Of a stretch of DNA of 5,037 nucleotides, positions 1 through 5,037 are shown piece after piece (position 1 is the first letter of the stretch; each line of letters starts with the position of its first letter). The stretch comes from an uncultured Bacillota bacterium. GTDB lineage: Bacteria; Bacillota_I; Bacilli_A; Erysipelotrichales; Erysipelotrichaceae. Both the position numbers and the translations under genes were made by a program. The stretch lies in NCBI GenBank assembly GCA_949287785.1, contig CASEHR010000003.1, forward strand, positions 1 through 5,037, in the 5' to 3' direction. The notes under the pieces are model-generated. The model did no database searches. It was not told the DNA's origin and saw nothing but the letters and a program-made list of their open reading frames with translations.

Positions 1-585
1 GGACACGCGATCGTCGGTCTTAATCTGCCGGATGGTGCTATTGTACAGAAAGTTACGATTATTCCGCGTGGTAATGCCGGCGGTTATAACCTGATCACAC
101 CGCGTAAGGAACGGATCTTGAATACAAAAAGTGAACTTCTCGATACAATCACATCTTATATGGGTGGCAGATGTGCCGAAGAGATCTTCTTTGATGACAT
201 CACTACCGGTGCTAGCGGTGATATCGACAGTGCTACAAAGCTGGCTAAAGATATGGTTACTCATTATGGGATGAGCGATTTAGGACCGGTCATGTATGAT
301 CATGGATCACAAAATGTCTTCTTGGGTCGTGATTACAACTCACCGAGCAATGTCTCTTCCCAAGTTGCCTTCGAAATTGATCAGGAAGTCCGAAAGATCA
401 TCGATCTGTGTCATGACAAGGCTGCATCAATCATCAATGATCACAAAGACGATCTCATCAAGATCGCAGATGCGCTGATCGTCAATGAAACACTGACGGC
501 TGAAGAGATCAATGACATCCTGGATGGTAAACTCATTGTTAAAGATAACCGATTGGTTAAGGAACAAACGCAAGAAGCTGAATAA
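1..585 (+). CDS. ftsH: ATP-dependent zinc metalloprotease FtsH, C-terminal part (5' truncated by window)
   Basis: This is the peptidase domain of FtsH, a membrane-anchored hexameric AAA protease that degrades misfolded membrane proteins and some regulators. Reading frame 1 is open from base 1 to TAA and gives 194 residues. It begins with GHA, the end of the HEAGHA zinc-binding helix, so the AAA domain, the transmembrane segments and the first zinc-ligand His lie upstream. Visible family motifs are KVTIIPRG (residues 17-24), GGRCAEEIFF (55-64) and TTGASGDI (68-75); Asp74 there matches the third zinc ligand. FLGRDY and the DQEV helix follow. The C-terminal tail is short and ends in acidic and polar residues. 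A TTG at 118 is internal and is not a start. hslO follows 24 bp downstream, the usual Bacillota order. Identification is firm; only the N-terminus is missing. Confidence 0.97.
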   Translation, partial: GHAIVGLNLPDGAIVQKVTIIPRGNAGGYNLITPRKERILNTKSELLDTITSYMGGRCAEEIFFDDITTGASGDIDSATKLAKDMVTHYGMSDLGPVMYDHGSQNVFLGRDYNSPSNVSSQVAFEIDQEVRKIIDLCHDKAASIINDHKDDLIKIADALIVNETLTAEEINDILDGKLIVKDNRLVKEQTQEAE

Positions 586-598
586 TTCAGCTTCTTTT
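572..598 (+). terminator. Hairpin with the ftsH stop codon in its loop; possible attenuator or intrinsic terminator
   Basis: Arms AAGAAGCTGAA (572-582) and TTCAGCTTCTT (586-596) are perfectly complementary over 11 bp. The three-base loop, 583-585, is exactly the ftsH TAA. The 3' arm runs into a short T tract (595-598). The hslO Shine-Dalgarno starts 1 base after that tract (599). The tract is short, so partial termination, mRNA processing or 3'-end protection of ftsH mRNA are all possible. The structure is seen directly; its role is inferred. Confidence 0.55.
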
Positions 599-609
599 AA
601 GGAGAAGAT

Positions 610-1488
610 ATGACAAGTTATGGAATAAGAGGAATGGTCAAAGATCGCCATATCCGCATCTTGGCGTGTGATACAAAAGAAATTGTTTCCTACGCCCAAA
701 AAGTACACGATATGTTCCCGACATCGACGGCAGCATTAGGAAGAGTGATGTCGATAAGTGCTCTGATGGCGATGAATATTAAGGAATCAGACGAGAAGAT
801 CCAGGTACAGATCGATGGCAATGGTCCGATCGGCAATATTTTCGTGGAAGCTAAAAGCAGCGGAGATATCAAAGGCTATGTGCAGGATCCAACTGTCTAC
901 CTAAAATATAATGATACCGGCAAGCTGGCGGTTGGTCTGGCGGTTGGAACCGATGGGTTCTTAAAGGTCTCGCGTTTCAGCGGTTTTAGTGAACCTTTCT
1001 CTTCACAAGTCGCTTTAAGGACCGGAGAGATCGGTGACGATTTTGCTTACTACTTCGCTCTTTCCGAACAGGTTCCTTCACTTGTAAGCGTAGGCGTCTT
1101 AGTTGATGTCGATCATACGCCGAAGGCTGCCGGTGCACTTATCGCGCAGCTTTTGCCCGATCATACGGAAGATGATATTGAGTACCTCGAAACGATCCAG
1201 AAGGAGATGCAGCCGATTTCCTCACTTCTGGATAAAGGAATGATAATCGAAGAGGTTACCGGAATGTACTTCAAAGATGTTCAGATCATGCAAAGACAAG
1301 AACTCCATTATCATTGCGATTGCAGCAGAGAACGCTTTTTAAGAGGACTGATGACCCTTAATAAAAACGACCTTGATGAGATTCTCACGGATGAAAAGAT
1401 CACGATAAAATGTGAATTCTGCGATAAGATCTATGAATTCACCAAGGACGATATCCTGGAATATCAGAATCATGTTCAAAATCGGTGA
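610..1488 (+). CDS. hslO: Hsp33 redox-regulated molecular chaperone
   Basis: Hsp33 is a cytosolic holdase that is inactive when reduced and zinc-bound. Oxidative unfolding of its C-terminal zinc switch activates it, protecting proteins during oxidative and heat stress. The 292-residue length is typical. The N-terminal domain (about 1-230) carries family signatures such as the GNGPIG segment (70-75), GYVQDP (89-94) and SGFSEPFSSQVAL (124-136). The zinc switch is intact: Cys236-x-Cys238 and Cys268-x-x-Cys271, separated by 29 residues. The ATG at 610 is preceded by AAGGAG at 599-604 with a 5-base spacer, so the start is secure. It lies 24 bp after ftsH, just past a hairpin that could set its expression relative to ftsH. 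The last 17 bp overlap dusB. Cys20 is an extra cysteine outside the switch. Confidence 0.97.
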   Translation: MTSYGIRGMVKDRHIRILACDTKEIVSYAQKVHDMFPTSTAALGRVMSISALMAMNIKESDEKIQVQIDGNGPIGNIFVEAKSSGDIKGYVQDPTVYLKYNDTGKLAVGLAVGTDGFLKVSRFSGFSEPFSSQVALRTGEIGDDFAYYFALSEQVPSLVSVGVLVDVDHTPKAAGALIAQLLPDHTEDDIEYLETIQKEMQPISSLLDKGMIIEEVTGMYFKDVQIMQRQELHYHCDCSRERFLRGLMTLNKNDLDEILTDEKITIKCEFCDKIYEFTKDDILEYQNHVQNR

Positions 1489-2443
1489 TATCAAGATCGA
1501 TTCAAAGATCGTTGCCGGTCCCATGGCCGGCATATCCAATGCCGCTTTCCGAGAACTGTTATATGAGAATAATGCTGATCTTGTATATACGGAGATGGTA
1601 TCTGATAAGGCGATAATTTATCAAAACGAAAAGACCTTGAAGATGTGTGAGATCGACGATCGTTTCCATCCGGTAGTTATTCAGCTTTTCGGCAGTGAAG
1701 TTGATTCTATGGTCAAAGCCGCCGTATACCTTGATCGGTTCACAAACGCTGATATCATAGACATTAATATGGGTTGCCCAATGACTAAAGTGATCAAGAC
1801 CGGTGCCGGCAGTGCCCTGATGCGAACACCGGACCTTGCGGTTGAGATCGTGGACAATGTAATAAAGAATGTCCGTAAACCGGTCACAGTGAAAATGCGA
1901 CTCGGATTCAATGCAGATGATATGAATTACCTATCACTTGCCCAAAAATTGGAGGGAGTCGGTGTCAAAGCGATTGCACTTCATGCACGGACAAGGTCTC
2001 AGATGTATGAAGGTAAAGCTGACTGGTCACATGTTAAAAGACTGAAGGCGGCGTTGAACATACCTGTTTTTGGCAATGGTGATTTAAGAACAGTCGATGA
2101 AGTAAAGATGAGGCTGGATAAAACAGGATGTGATGCGGTAATGATCGCCAGAGGATTAGTCGGTGACCCATTTCTGATTAAGAAAGCAGATGCTTATTTA
2201 CATGATGGGACCAGATATGAAGTAACCATCGATGAAAGATTTGAAACCTGTCTGAATCACGCCGCTAAATTGTGTGTACTGTATGGTGAAGGAACAGGCA
2301 TCAGAATGATGCGTGAAATAACACCACACTATCTTAGGGGATTACCAAACAGCGCTAAAGTCCGCTCTTTATCAAATCATATCTCGACATATGAAATGCT
2401 GAAGGAATTGCTGGATGACTATAAAAAAACTTTGGTGTTTTAA
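1472..2443 (+). CDS. dusB: tRNA-dihydrouridine synthase (DusB type)
   Basis: This FMN- and NADPH-dependent enzyme reduces uridines in the tRNA D-loop to dihydrouridine. From ATG 1472 it has 323 residues, the usual length. The TIM-barrel shows the N-terminal FMN-binding GPMAGISNAAFR (residues 16-27), QLFGSE (71-76) and DINMGCPMTKV (97-107) with catalytic Cys102. KMRLGF, HARTRSQMYEGKADW, the phosphate-binding segment VFGNGD and MIARGLVGDPF follow. A small helical C-terminal domain ends the protein. The frame stays open upstream to an ATG at 1412, but those 20 extra residues look unlike the family and lie deep in hslO, so 1472 was chosen; the protein then starts MFKIGDIKI. No strong ribosome binding site precedes it. 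The 17-bp overlap with hslO suggests translational coupling. Subtype B rests on Bacillota context and overall similarity. Confidence 0.95.
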   Translation: MFKIGDIKIDSKIVAGPMAGISNAAFRELLYENNADLVYTEMVSDKAIIYQNEKTLKMCEIDDRFHPVVIQLFGSEVDSMVKAAVYLDRFTNADIIDINMGCPMTKVIKTGAGSALMRTPDLAVEIVDNVIKNVRKPVTVKMRLGFNADDMNYLSLAQKLEGVGVKAIALHARTRSQMYEGKADWSHVKRLKAALNIPVFGNGDLRTVDEVKMRLDKTGCDAVMIARGLVGDPFLIKKADAYLHDGTRYEVTIDERFETCLNHAAKLCVLYGEGTGIRMMREITPHYLRGLPNSAKVRSLSNHISTYEMLKELLDDYKKTLVF

Positions 2444-2517
2444 GCTATCCTTAAAGTTCATGATGTACGATCTAAATGCAGAGGGACAACCTCTTTGATA
2501 TATATCTCCTTATTTAT

Positions 2518-2539
2518 GGCAGCCTGCAGGCTGTCTTTT
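2518..2539 (+). terminator. Intrinsic terminator of the ftsH-hslO-dusB operon
   Basis: A 7-bp stem (2518-2524 with 2529-2535, one G-U pair) closes a TGCA loop and is followed by TTTT at 2536-2539. It lies 74 bp after the dusB stop, with nothing else coding between. A weaker 5-bp hairpin, AGAGG/CCTCT (2480-2484 and 2490-2494), lies upstream. Confidence 0.75.
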
Positions 2540-2784
2540 AAAATATAAATTAATAGATATCTGTATGATCAGATCATGCTGAATGTATTTGATATCAAGG
2601 TTCAGTATAACAGAGAGTTATCTAAGCTTTTACTGACATATCTGATGACAGGATAAAGCGTATAGCATGTATTACCAAAGCGTCAAAAAAAACAAGCTCT
2701 ATCTGAGCTAATGAAAAGATCCAGTTGAGGATATTTTGTTTGGTACTTTTGAATACTCTGGCACTTTTTTGTCGCTTTATAATT
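2540..2784. other. AT-rich non-coding spacer, no gene recognised
   Basis: Between the dusB terminator and the tRNA terminator I see no convincing gene on either strand. The longest noticeable reading frame is ATG 2576 to TAA 2656 (26 residues, starting MLNVFDIKVQ). It has no ribosome binding site and no recognisable motif. A weak hairpin, AGCTC/GAGCT (2695-2699 and 2705-2709), has an A run (2685-2692) on its left. Read on the minus strand it is a 5-bp stem followed by T residues and could be a backup terminator behind the tRNA. The stretch could hold decayed coding sequence, but nothing in it is recognisable. Confidence 0.5.
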
Positions 2785-2811
2785 AAAAAAGTACTGATTA
2801 TTCAGTACTTT
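2785..2811 (-). terminator. Intrinsic terminator of the tRNA-Leu gene
   Basis: A perfect 10-bp stem (2788-2797 with 2802-2811) encloses a 4-base loop. On the minus strand the stem ends in T residues that continue to 2785, giving a T tract of six. It starts 12 bases beyond the encoded CCA of the tRNA, the expected place for its terminator. On the plus strand the flanking run is A, so the orientation is clear. Confidence 0.85.
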
Positions 2812-2823
2812 GTGAACGATAAG

Positions 2824-2906
2824 TGGTGCGCGTGAAGGGACTCGAACCCCCAAGCTCGCGCAATAGATTCTAAGTCTATCGTGTTTACCAATTTCACCAC
2901 ACGCGC
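2824..2906 (-). tRNA. tRNA-Leu (anticodon UAG)
   Basis: On the minus strand the sequence folds as a class II tRNA of 83 bases including CCA. The acceptor stem is GCGCGTG paired with CACGCGC, followed by discriminator A and an encoded CCA (2824-2826). The D arm is GTG...CAC with TTGG in its loop. The anticodon stem ATAGA/TCTAT closes the loop CTTAGAA, which places anticodon UAG at 2870-2872 and reads CUN leucine codons. An extended variable arm of about 11 bases is present. The T arm is GGGGG-TTCGAGT-CCCTT, with two G-U pairs. The long variable arm and anticodon together identify leucine. The gene stands alone, antisense to the neighbouring protein genes, with its own promoter and terminator. 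Confidence 0.96.
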
Positions 2907-2916
2907 ATGCTAGAGT

Positions 2917-2945
2917 ATTGTACGATAATCAATTTAAAAAAACAA
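2917..2945 (-). promoter_or_regulatory. Promoter of tRNA-Leu
   Basis: Read on the minus strand, TTGTTT (2940-2945) and TACAAT (2917-2922) are separated by 17 bases, a good fit to a housekeeping sigma promoter. The -10 ends 10 bases before the tRNA 5' end, implying a leader of only a few bases. Confidence 0.7.
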
Positions 2946-2956
2946 GTCACATTGCA

Positions 2957-2985
2957 TGTAAATTTTACAATGCTTGTACTATAAT
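2957..2985 (+). promoter_or_regulatory. Promoter and overlapping candidate operator of pduL
   Basis: A perfect -10, TATAAT, lies at 2980-2985. The best-spaced -35 (2957-2962, TGTAAA, 17-base spacer) is poor. Two inverted repeats interlock here: TGTAAA-T-TTTACA (2957-2969) and TACAA-TGC-TTGTA (2966-2978). They cover the -35 and spacer, where a repressor or activator would bind. The -10 is clear; the operator is inferred from symmetry, and no specific regulator is recognised. Confidence 0.55.
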
Positions 2986-3012
2986 TGTGTCGATGAAAGA
3001 GAGGGTATGAAA

Positions 3013-3582
3013 ATGGATAAGATATTAGTAGAAACATCAGCACGTCATGTGCATCTGACAAAGGAACAAGTTAAAACATTATTCGGTGAAAGCCATGAAT
3101 TAACGGTAAAAAAATATCTGTCTCAGCCTGGTCAATTTGCTTGTGAGGAAAAAGTAGTTGTCAAAGGCCCAAGAGGAGAGATGAAGATGTCGGTCCTTGG
3201 CCCTGAAAGAAGTGCTGCCCAAGTTGAAGTATCGCTTACTGATGCGAGGGCTTTAGGTGTCGAAGCTCTGATTCGAGAATCAGGCGATATAGAAGGAACA
3301 AACGGTGTAACTTTAATCGGGCCTGAGGGAGAAGTTGTTCTGGATAAAGGGGTCATTGCAGCAAAGAGACATATCCATATGACACCTGCCGATGCAGAGA
3401 AATACGGTGTTCAAAACGGAGATATCGTATCCGTGAAGATCGATAGCAACGGCCGTAGTCTTGTCTTTGGCGATACTGTCATCAGAGTTTCGGAAAAGTT
3501 TGCTTTAGCTATGCATATCGATACCGATGAATCCAATGCAGCCGGTCTGAAAGGCAACGCTGAAGGCGAGATCGTTAAATGA
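3013..3582 (+). CDS. pduL: PduL-type phosphate acyltransferase (phosphotransacylase)
   Basis: PduL enzymes interconvert acyl-CoA (acetyl- or propanoyl-) plus phosphate with acyl phosphate plus CoA, supplying acyl phosphate for ATP formation by a kinase. They are unrelated to Pta. The 189-residue protein has the two-domain PTAC layout. Domain one has ETSARHVHL (7-15; His12, His14) and LGPERSAAQVEVSLTDA (62-78; Glu72). Domain two has AKRHIHM (117-123; His120, His122) and HIDTDESNA (168-176; His168). These His residues correspond to the family's di-zinc ligands. The N-terminus begins directly at the domain, so there is no microcompartment-targeting extension and the enzyme is probably cytosolic. 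Start choice: GAGGG at 3001-3005 is 7 bases from ATG 3013 but only 1 base from the in-frame ATG 3007. The frame also extends to TTG 2974, but that lies upstream of the -10. Acetyl versus propanoyl preference cannot be read from sequence. Confidence 0.94.
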   Translation: MDKILVETSARHVHLTKEQVKTLFGESHELTVKKYLSQPGQFACEEKVVVKGPRGEMKMSVLGPERSAAQVEVSLTDARALGVEALIRESGDIEGTNGVTLIGPEGEVVLDKGVIAAKRHIHMTPADAEKYGVQNGDIVSVKIDSNGRSLVFGDTVIRVSEKFALAMHIDTDESNAAGLKGNAEGEIVK

Positions 3583-4415
3583 GTGAAAGCTATATCTTAG
3601 AAAACGATAAGATCAGATTGACGATCAGCACCGACGGAGCGCAGATCTACAACTTCGTATATAAAGAGGACGGAAGTGAAAGGATCTGGAATGGTGATCC
3701 GATTTATTGGAAACAACGTAATCCGATTCTCTTTCCGCAGGTCGGCAATACATACAATAAAATACAGGTGTTTAAAGGTAAGGAGTGTCATATGGGCAAT
3801 CACGGATTTGCCCGTTATAGCACCTTTACATTGTCGTCTCAGGACAATGATTCACTAACGTTACGGTTAACTGATGATGAAAACACCTATGATCAATATC
3901 CCTATCATTTTACGATGGAGGTAAAATATACGCTTCACGGCGCAAAGGTCGAGATCGCCTATCGAATTACCAACGATGATGACGAGGTCATGCCTTTTGG
4001 CTTTGGTCTGCATCCGGCTTTCAGATGTCCGATCTATGATGGTGAATCGTTTGATGATTATCAACTGGTCTTCTCATCATACGAAGGAGAGGGATATCCC
4101 GAACTCGATCTCATTAAAGATCATAAGATCGACTTAAATTATGATATATTTGATCGTTTCCCTACGATCGTCTATCATGATCTGACAAGCAATACGATCA
4201 GTTTGTCAAATGGCAAACACGGTATGCATGTAAGTGCGGTCGGATATCCGTTTTGGGGCATATGGACACCAAAAGCACCATTTGTCTGTATCGAGCCTTG
4301 GTTTTCTCATGGCGACGAAGCTGAAAATGATATACCTTTTGATCAAAGAGAAGGTATTATCAATCTTTCGCCGGCCGATACATTCTACTGTGCCTATTCG
4401 ATCGAAGCTTTCTAG
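3579..4415 (+). CDS. Aldose 1-epimerase family protein (LacX/GalM-like)
   Basis: This is a beta-sandwich protein of the galactose mutarotase superfamily, which interconverts alpha and beta anomers of aldoses. The 278-residue length fits the short LacX-like branch better than full GalM (about 340). Visible motifs are QRNPILFPQVG (46-56), NHGFAR (74-79; His75), GFGLHPAFRCP (141-151; His145) and CIEPWFSHGD (237-246; Glu239). These correspond to the substrate-binding Arg, the two active-site His and the catalytic Glu of the family, so the site appears intact. No signal peptide is seen. The ATG overlaps the pduL TGA by 4 bp (ATGA), with AAGGCGAG 8 bases upstream, indicating translational coupling to pduL. 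No clear terminator separates it from the thioredoxin gene. The true sugar substrate is unknown, and LacX-like members are often annotated only by homology, so no symbol is given. Confidence 0.9.
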   Translation: MSESYILENDKIRLTISTDGAQIYNFVYKEDGSERIWNGDPIYWKQRNPILFPQVGNTYNKIQVFKGKECHMGNHGFARYSTFTLSSQDNDSLTLRLTDDENTYDQYPYHFTMEVKYTLHGAKVEIAYRITNDDDEVMPFGFGLHPAFRCPIYDGESFDDYQLVFSSYEGEGYPELDLIKDHKIDLNYDIFDRFPTIVYHDLTSNTISLSNGKHGMHVSAVGYPFWGIWTPKAPFVCIEPWFSHGDEAENDIPFDQREGIINLSPADTFYCAYSIEAF

Positions 4416-4425
4416 GGCATTATAT

Positions 4426-4454
4426 TTGTCTTATATAAAAAGTATCGATACAAT
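4426..4454 (+). promoter_or_regulatory. Promoter of the thioredoxin gene
   Basis: TTGTCT (4426-4431) and TACAAT (4449-4454) are separated by 17 bases. A 10-bp palindrome, GTATCGATAC (4442-4451), overlaps the -10 and could be a small operator or chance. The gene also lies in the path of transcription from pduL, since no good terminator precedes it. Confidence 0.65.
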
Positions 4455-4483
4455 AAGCACATAGAAAAAGGAGTGTAAGATAT

Positions 4484-4792
4484 ATGCAGATTGTAAATAA
4501 AGATGAATTCCAGAAGATCATCAGCAATGGATATACCTTAGTTGATTTTTATGCCGATTGGTGCGGTCCGTGCAAGATGCTGGGACCGGTATTGGAAGAG
4601 GTCGACAAGGAATATCCTGATGTCGATTTTATCAAAGTGAATGTCGATAATGAAGCGGAATTGGCAGCAACTTATAAGATCATGTCGATACCGGCGGTGT
4701 TCTTGTTTAAGGATGGACAGATGGTCGCAAAGACCGGTGGTCTTCAGCCAAAGGAAAATATAAAGTCATTTATCGATCAAAACAAAGACTGA
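4484..4792 (+). CDS. trxA: Thioredoxin
   Basis: Thioredoxin is a small cytosolic dithiol protein. It reduces disulfides in ribonucleotide reductase, peroxiredoxins and other proteins, and is itself recycled by thioredoxin reductase. The 102-residue protein covers one thioredoxin fold with little extension. The active site is the canonical WCGPC (residues 26-30, Cys27 and Cys30) after VDFYADW. The cis-proline is Pro70 in SIPAVF; the residue after it is Ala rather than the more common Thr. FKDGQMVAKTGG is the usual beta-hairpin and glycine region. AAGGAG at 4468-4473 sits 10 bases before the ATG, slightly long but acceptable. The gene has its own promoter and a strong terminator. Assignment to the thioredoxin family is certain; whether it is the main housekeeping TrxA or a paralogue cannot be decided here. 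Confidence 0.95.
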   Translation: MQIVNKDEFQKIISNGYTLVDFYADWCGPCKMLGPVLEEVDKEYPDVDFIKVNVDNEAELAATYKIMSIPAVFLFKDGQMVAKTGGLQPKENIKSFIDQNKD

Positions 4793-4798
4793 TCGGAT

Positions 4799-4822
4799 GG
4801 TCCCCAAAGCGGGACCTTTTTT
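4799..4822 (+). terminator. Intrinsic terminator after the thioredoxin gene
   Basis: GGTCCC (4799-4804) pairs perfectly with GGGACC (4811-4816) around a 6-base loop, followed by six T residues (4817-4822). It begins 6 bases after the stop codon and closes the pduL-epimerase-thioredoxin segment. Confidence 0.9.
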
Positions 4823-4830
4823 ATTAGGTA

Positions 4831-4858
4831 TTGTTTTTTTATATTCTACGTATATAAT
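4831..4858 (+). promoter_or_regulatory. Promoter of the XRE regulator gene
   Basis: TTGTTT (4831-4836) and a perfect TATAAT (4853-4858) lie 16 bases apart, directly after the thioredoxin terminator. Transcription would start near 4865, giving a leader of about 55 bases that contains the two dyads described next. Confidence 0.7.
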
Positions 4859-4863
4859 ATGTC

Positions 4864-4899
4864 TTGTTTATCAAACAATATGTTTAGTACAGCTAAACA
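4864..4899 (+). promoter_or_regulatory. Two tandem dyads with TGTTTA half-sites, candidate operator
   Basis: Dyad one is TTGTTT-ATC-AAACAA (4864-4878). Dyad two is TGTTTAG-TACAG-CTAAACA (4881-4899). Both arms match perfectly. TGTTTA occurs in direct orientation at 4865 and 4881, 16 bases apart, and inverted as TAAACA at 4894. They cover the expected transcription start and leader just upstream of the ribosome binding site. This is a likely place for autoregulation by the encoded XRE protein. In RNA, dyad two would form a 7-bp hairpin with no T tract, so it is not a terminator. Confidence 0.5.
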
Positions 4900-4918
4900 G
4901 ATGTAAAGGGGGGATCGG

Positions 4919-5037
4919 ATGGATATCGGTAAACGAATCAAACAACTCAGAATGAAAAACGGTCTTACTTTAGAAGAGCTGGCTTCCAGATCTGAGCTTT
5001 CCAAAGGTTTCTTGTCGCAATTGGAGCGTAATCTTAC
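4919..5037 (+). CDS. XRE-family helix-turn-helix transcriptional regulator, N-terminus (3' truncated by window)
   Basis: Only the first 39 codons plus two bases are present. MDIGKRIKQLRMKNGLTLEELASRSELSKGFLSQLERNL is written here in brief parts: an initial helix (IGKRIKQLR), the first HTH helix (LTLEELASRS) and the recognition helix (SKGFLSQLER). This is a textbook XRE/Cro-type DNA-binding domain. The start is well supported: a G-rich ribosome binding site (AAAGGGGGG, 4905-4913) sits 5 bases before the ATG. The SKGFLSQLERN wording resembles regulators that carry a C-terminal cupin domain (PuuR-like) and often precede polyamine transport genes in Bacillota. Both the cupin domain and a following transporter are inference, because they would lie outside the window. 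Two dyads in the leader are candidate self-binding sites. Confidence 0.9.
   Translation, partial: MDIGKRIKQLRMKNGLTLEELASRSELSKGFLSQLERNL

Noticed and set aside
427..708. Minus-strand open frame of 93 codons across the ftsH-hslO junction
   Set aside because: It lies antisense to two certain genes, shows no family motif, and is favoured by the inverted repeat and codon pattern of the real genes.
1412..1471. Upstream ATG start for dusB giving 20 more residues
   Set aside because: The extension does not resemble Dus N-termini, and the family start matches MFKIGDI at 1472.
2576..2656. 26-codon frame after the dusB terminator (MLNVFDIKVQ...)
   Set aside because: No ribosome binding site, no promoter and no recognisable motif; chance frames of this size are common in AT-rich DNA.
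2749..2783. TTGAAT...TATAAT as a plus-strand promoter
   Set aside because: The spacer is 23 bases, too long, and any transcript would run into the tRNA terminator and antisense tRNA with no gene to serve.
2974..3012. Upstream TTG start for pduL giving 13 more residues
   Set aside because: The TTG lies upstream of the -10 box, so it would not be in the mRNA, and the extra residues are not family-like; GAGGG fits ATG 3013.
3013..3582. PduL as evidence of a bacterial microcompartment locus
   Set aside because: There is no N-terminal targeting extension and no shell or signature enzyme gene in the window.
4420..4438. TTATAT/ATATAA hairpin after the epimerase gene as a terminator
   Set aside because: The stem is all A-T and is followed by A residues rather than T, so it would not terminate efficiently.

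Overview
The window reads as chromosomal housekeeping DNA from a low-to-moderate-GC Gram-positive bacterium (Bacillota). Supporting signs are the gene order ftsH-hslO-dusB, strong AAGGAG-type ribosome binding sites, short intergenic gaps, and a tRNA-Leu with an encoded CCA end. UGA is used as a stop in several genes, so a Mycoplasma-type code is excluded. The protein style, a PduL-type phosphotransacylase, and a PuuR-like XRE regulator together suggest Erysipelotrichia or a related class. That assignment is inference.

Region 1 (1-2540, + strand) is a proteostasis and tRNA-modification operon. It holds the 3' end of ftsH (membrane AAA protease), complete hslO (Hsp33 redox chaperone) and dusB (tRNA dihydrouridine synthase). 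It closes with an intrinsic terminator at 2518-2539. An 11-bp perfect inverted repeat has the ftsH stop codon exactly in its loop and may act as an attenuator or processing site. hslO and dusB overlap by 17 bp.

Region 2 (2541-2950) is mostly non-coding. It contains a tRNA-Leu(UAG) on the minus strand with its own promoter and its own terminator, so it is a self-contained unit lying against the surrounding genes.

Region 3 (2951-4816, + strand) starts at a promoter divergent from the tRNA and carrying two interlocking inverted repeats. It encodes a PduL-type phosphate acyltransferase without a microcompartment-targeting extension, then a LacX-like aldose 1-epimerase homologue overlapping it by 4 bp (ATGA). 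A thioredoxin follows with its own promoter and a strong terminator. These are central carbon/acetyl-phosphate, sugar and redox functions.

Region 4 (4817-5037) is a new transcription unit. A good promoter and two dyads built on TGTTTA half-sites precede the N-terminus of an XRE-family regulator, which is cut by the window end.

I found no mobile element, CRISPR array, defence system or clearly novel system. The points most worth a second look are the regulatory dyads, the ftsH/hslO hairpin, the pduL-epimerase pairing and a marked excess of GATC sites.
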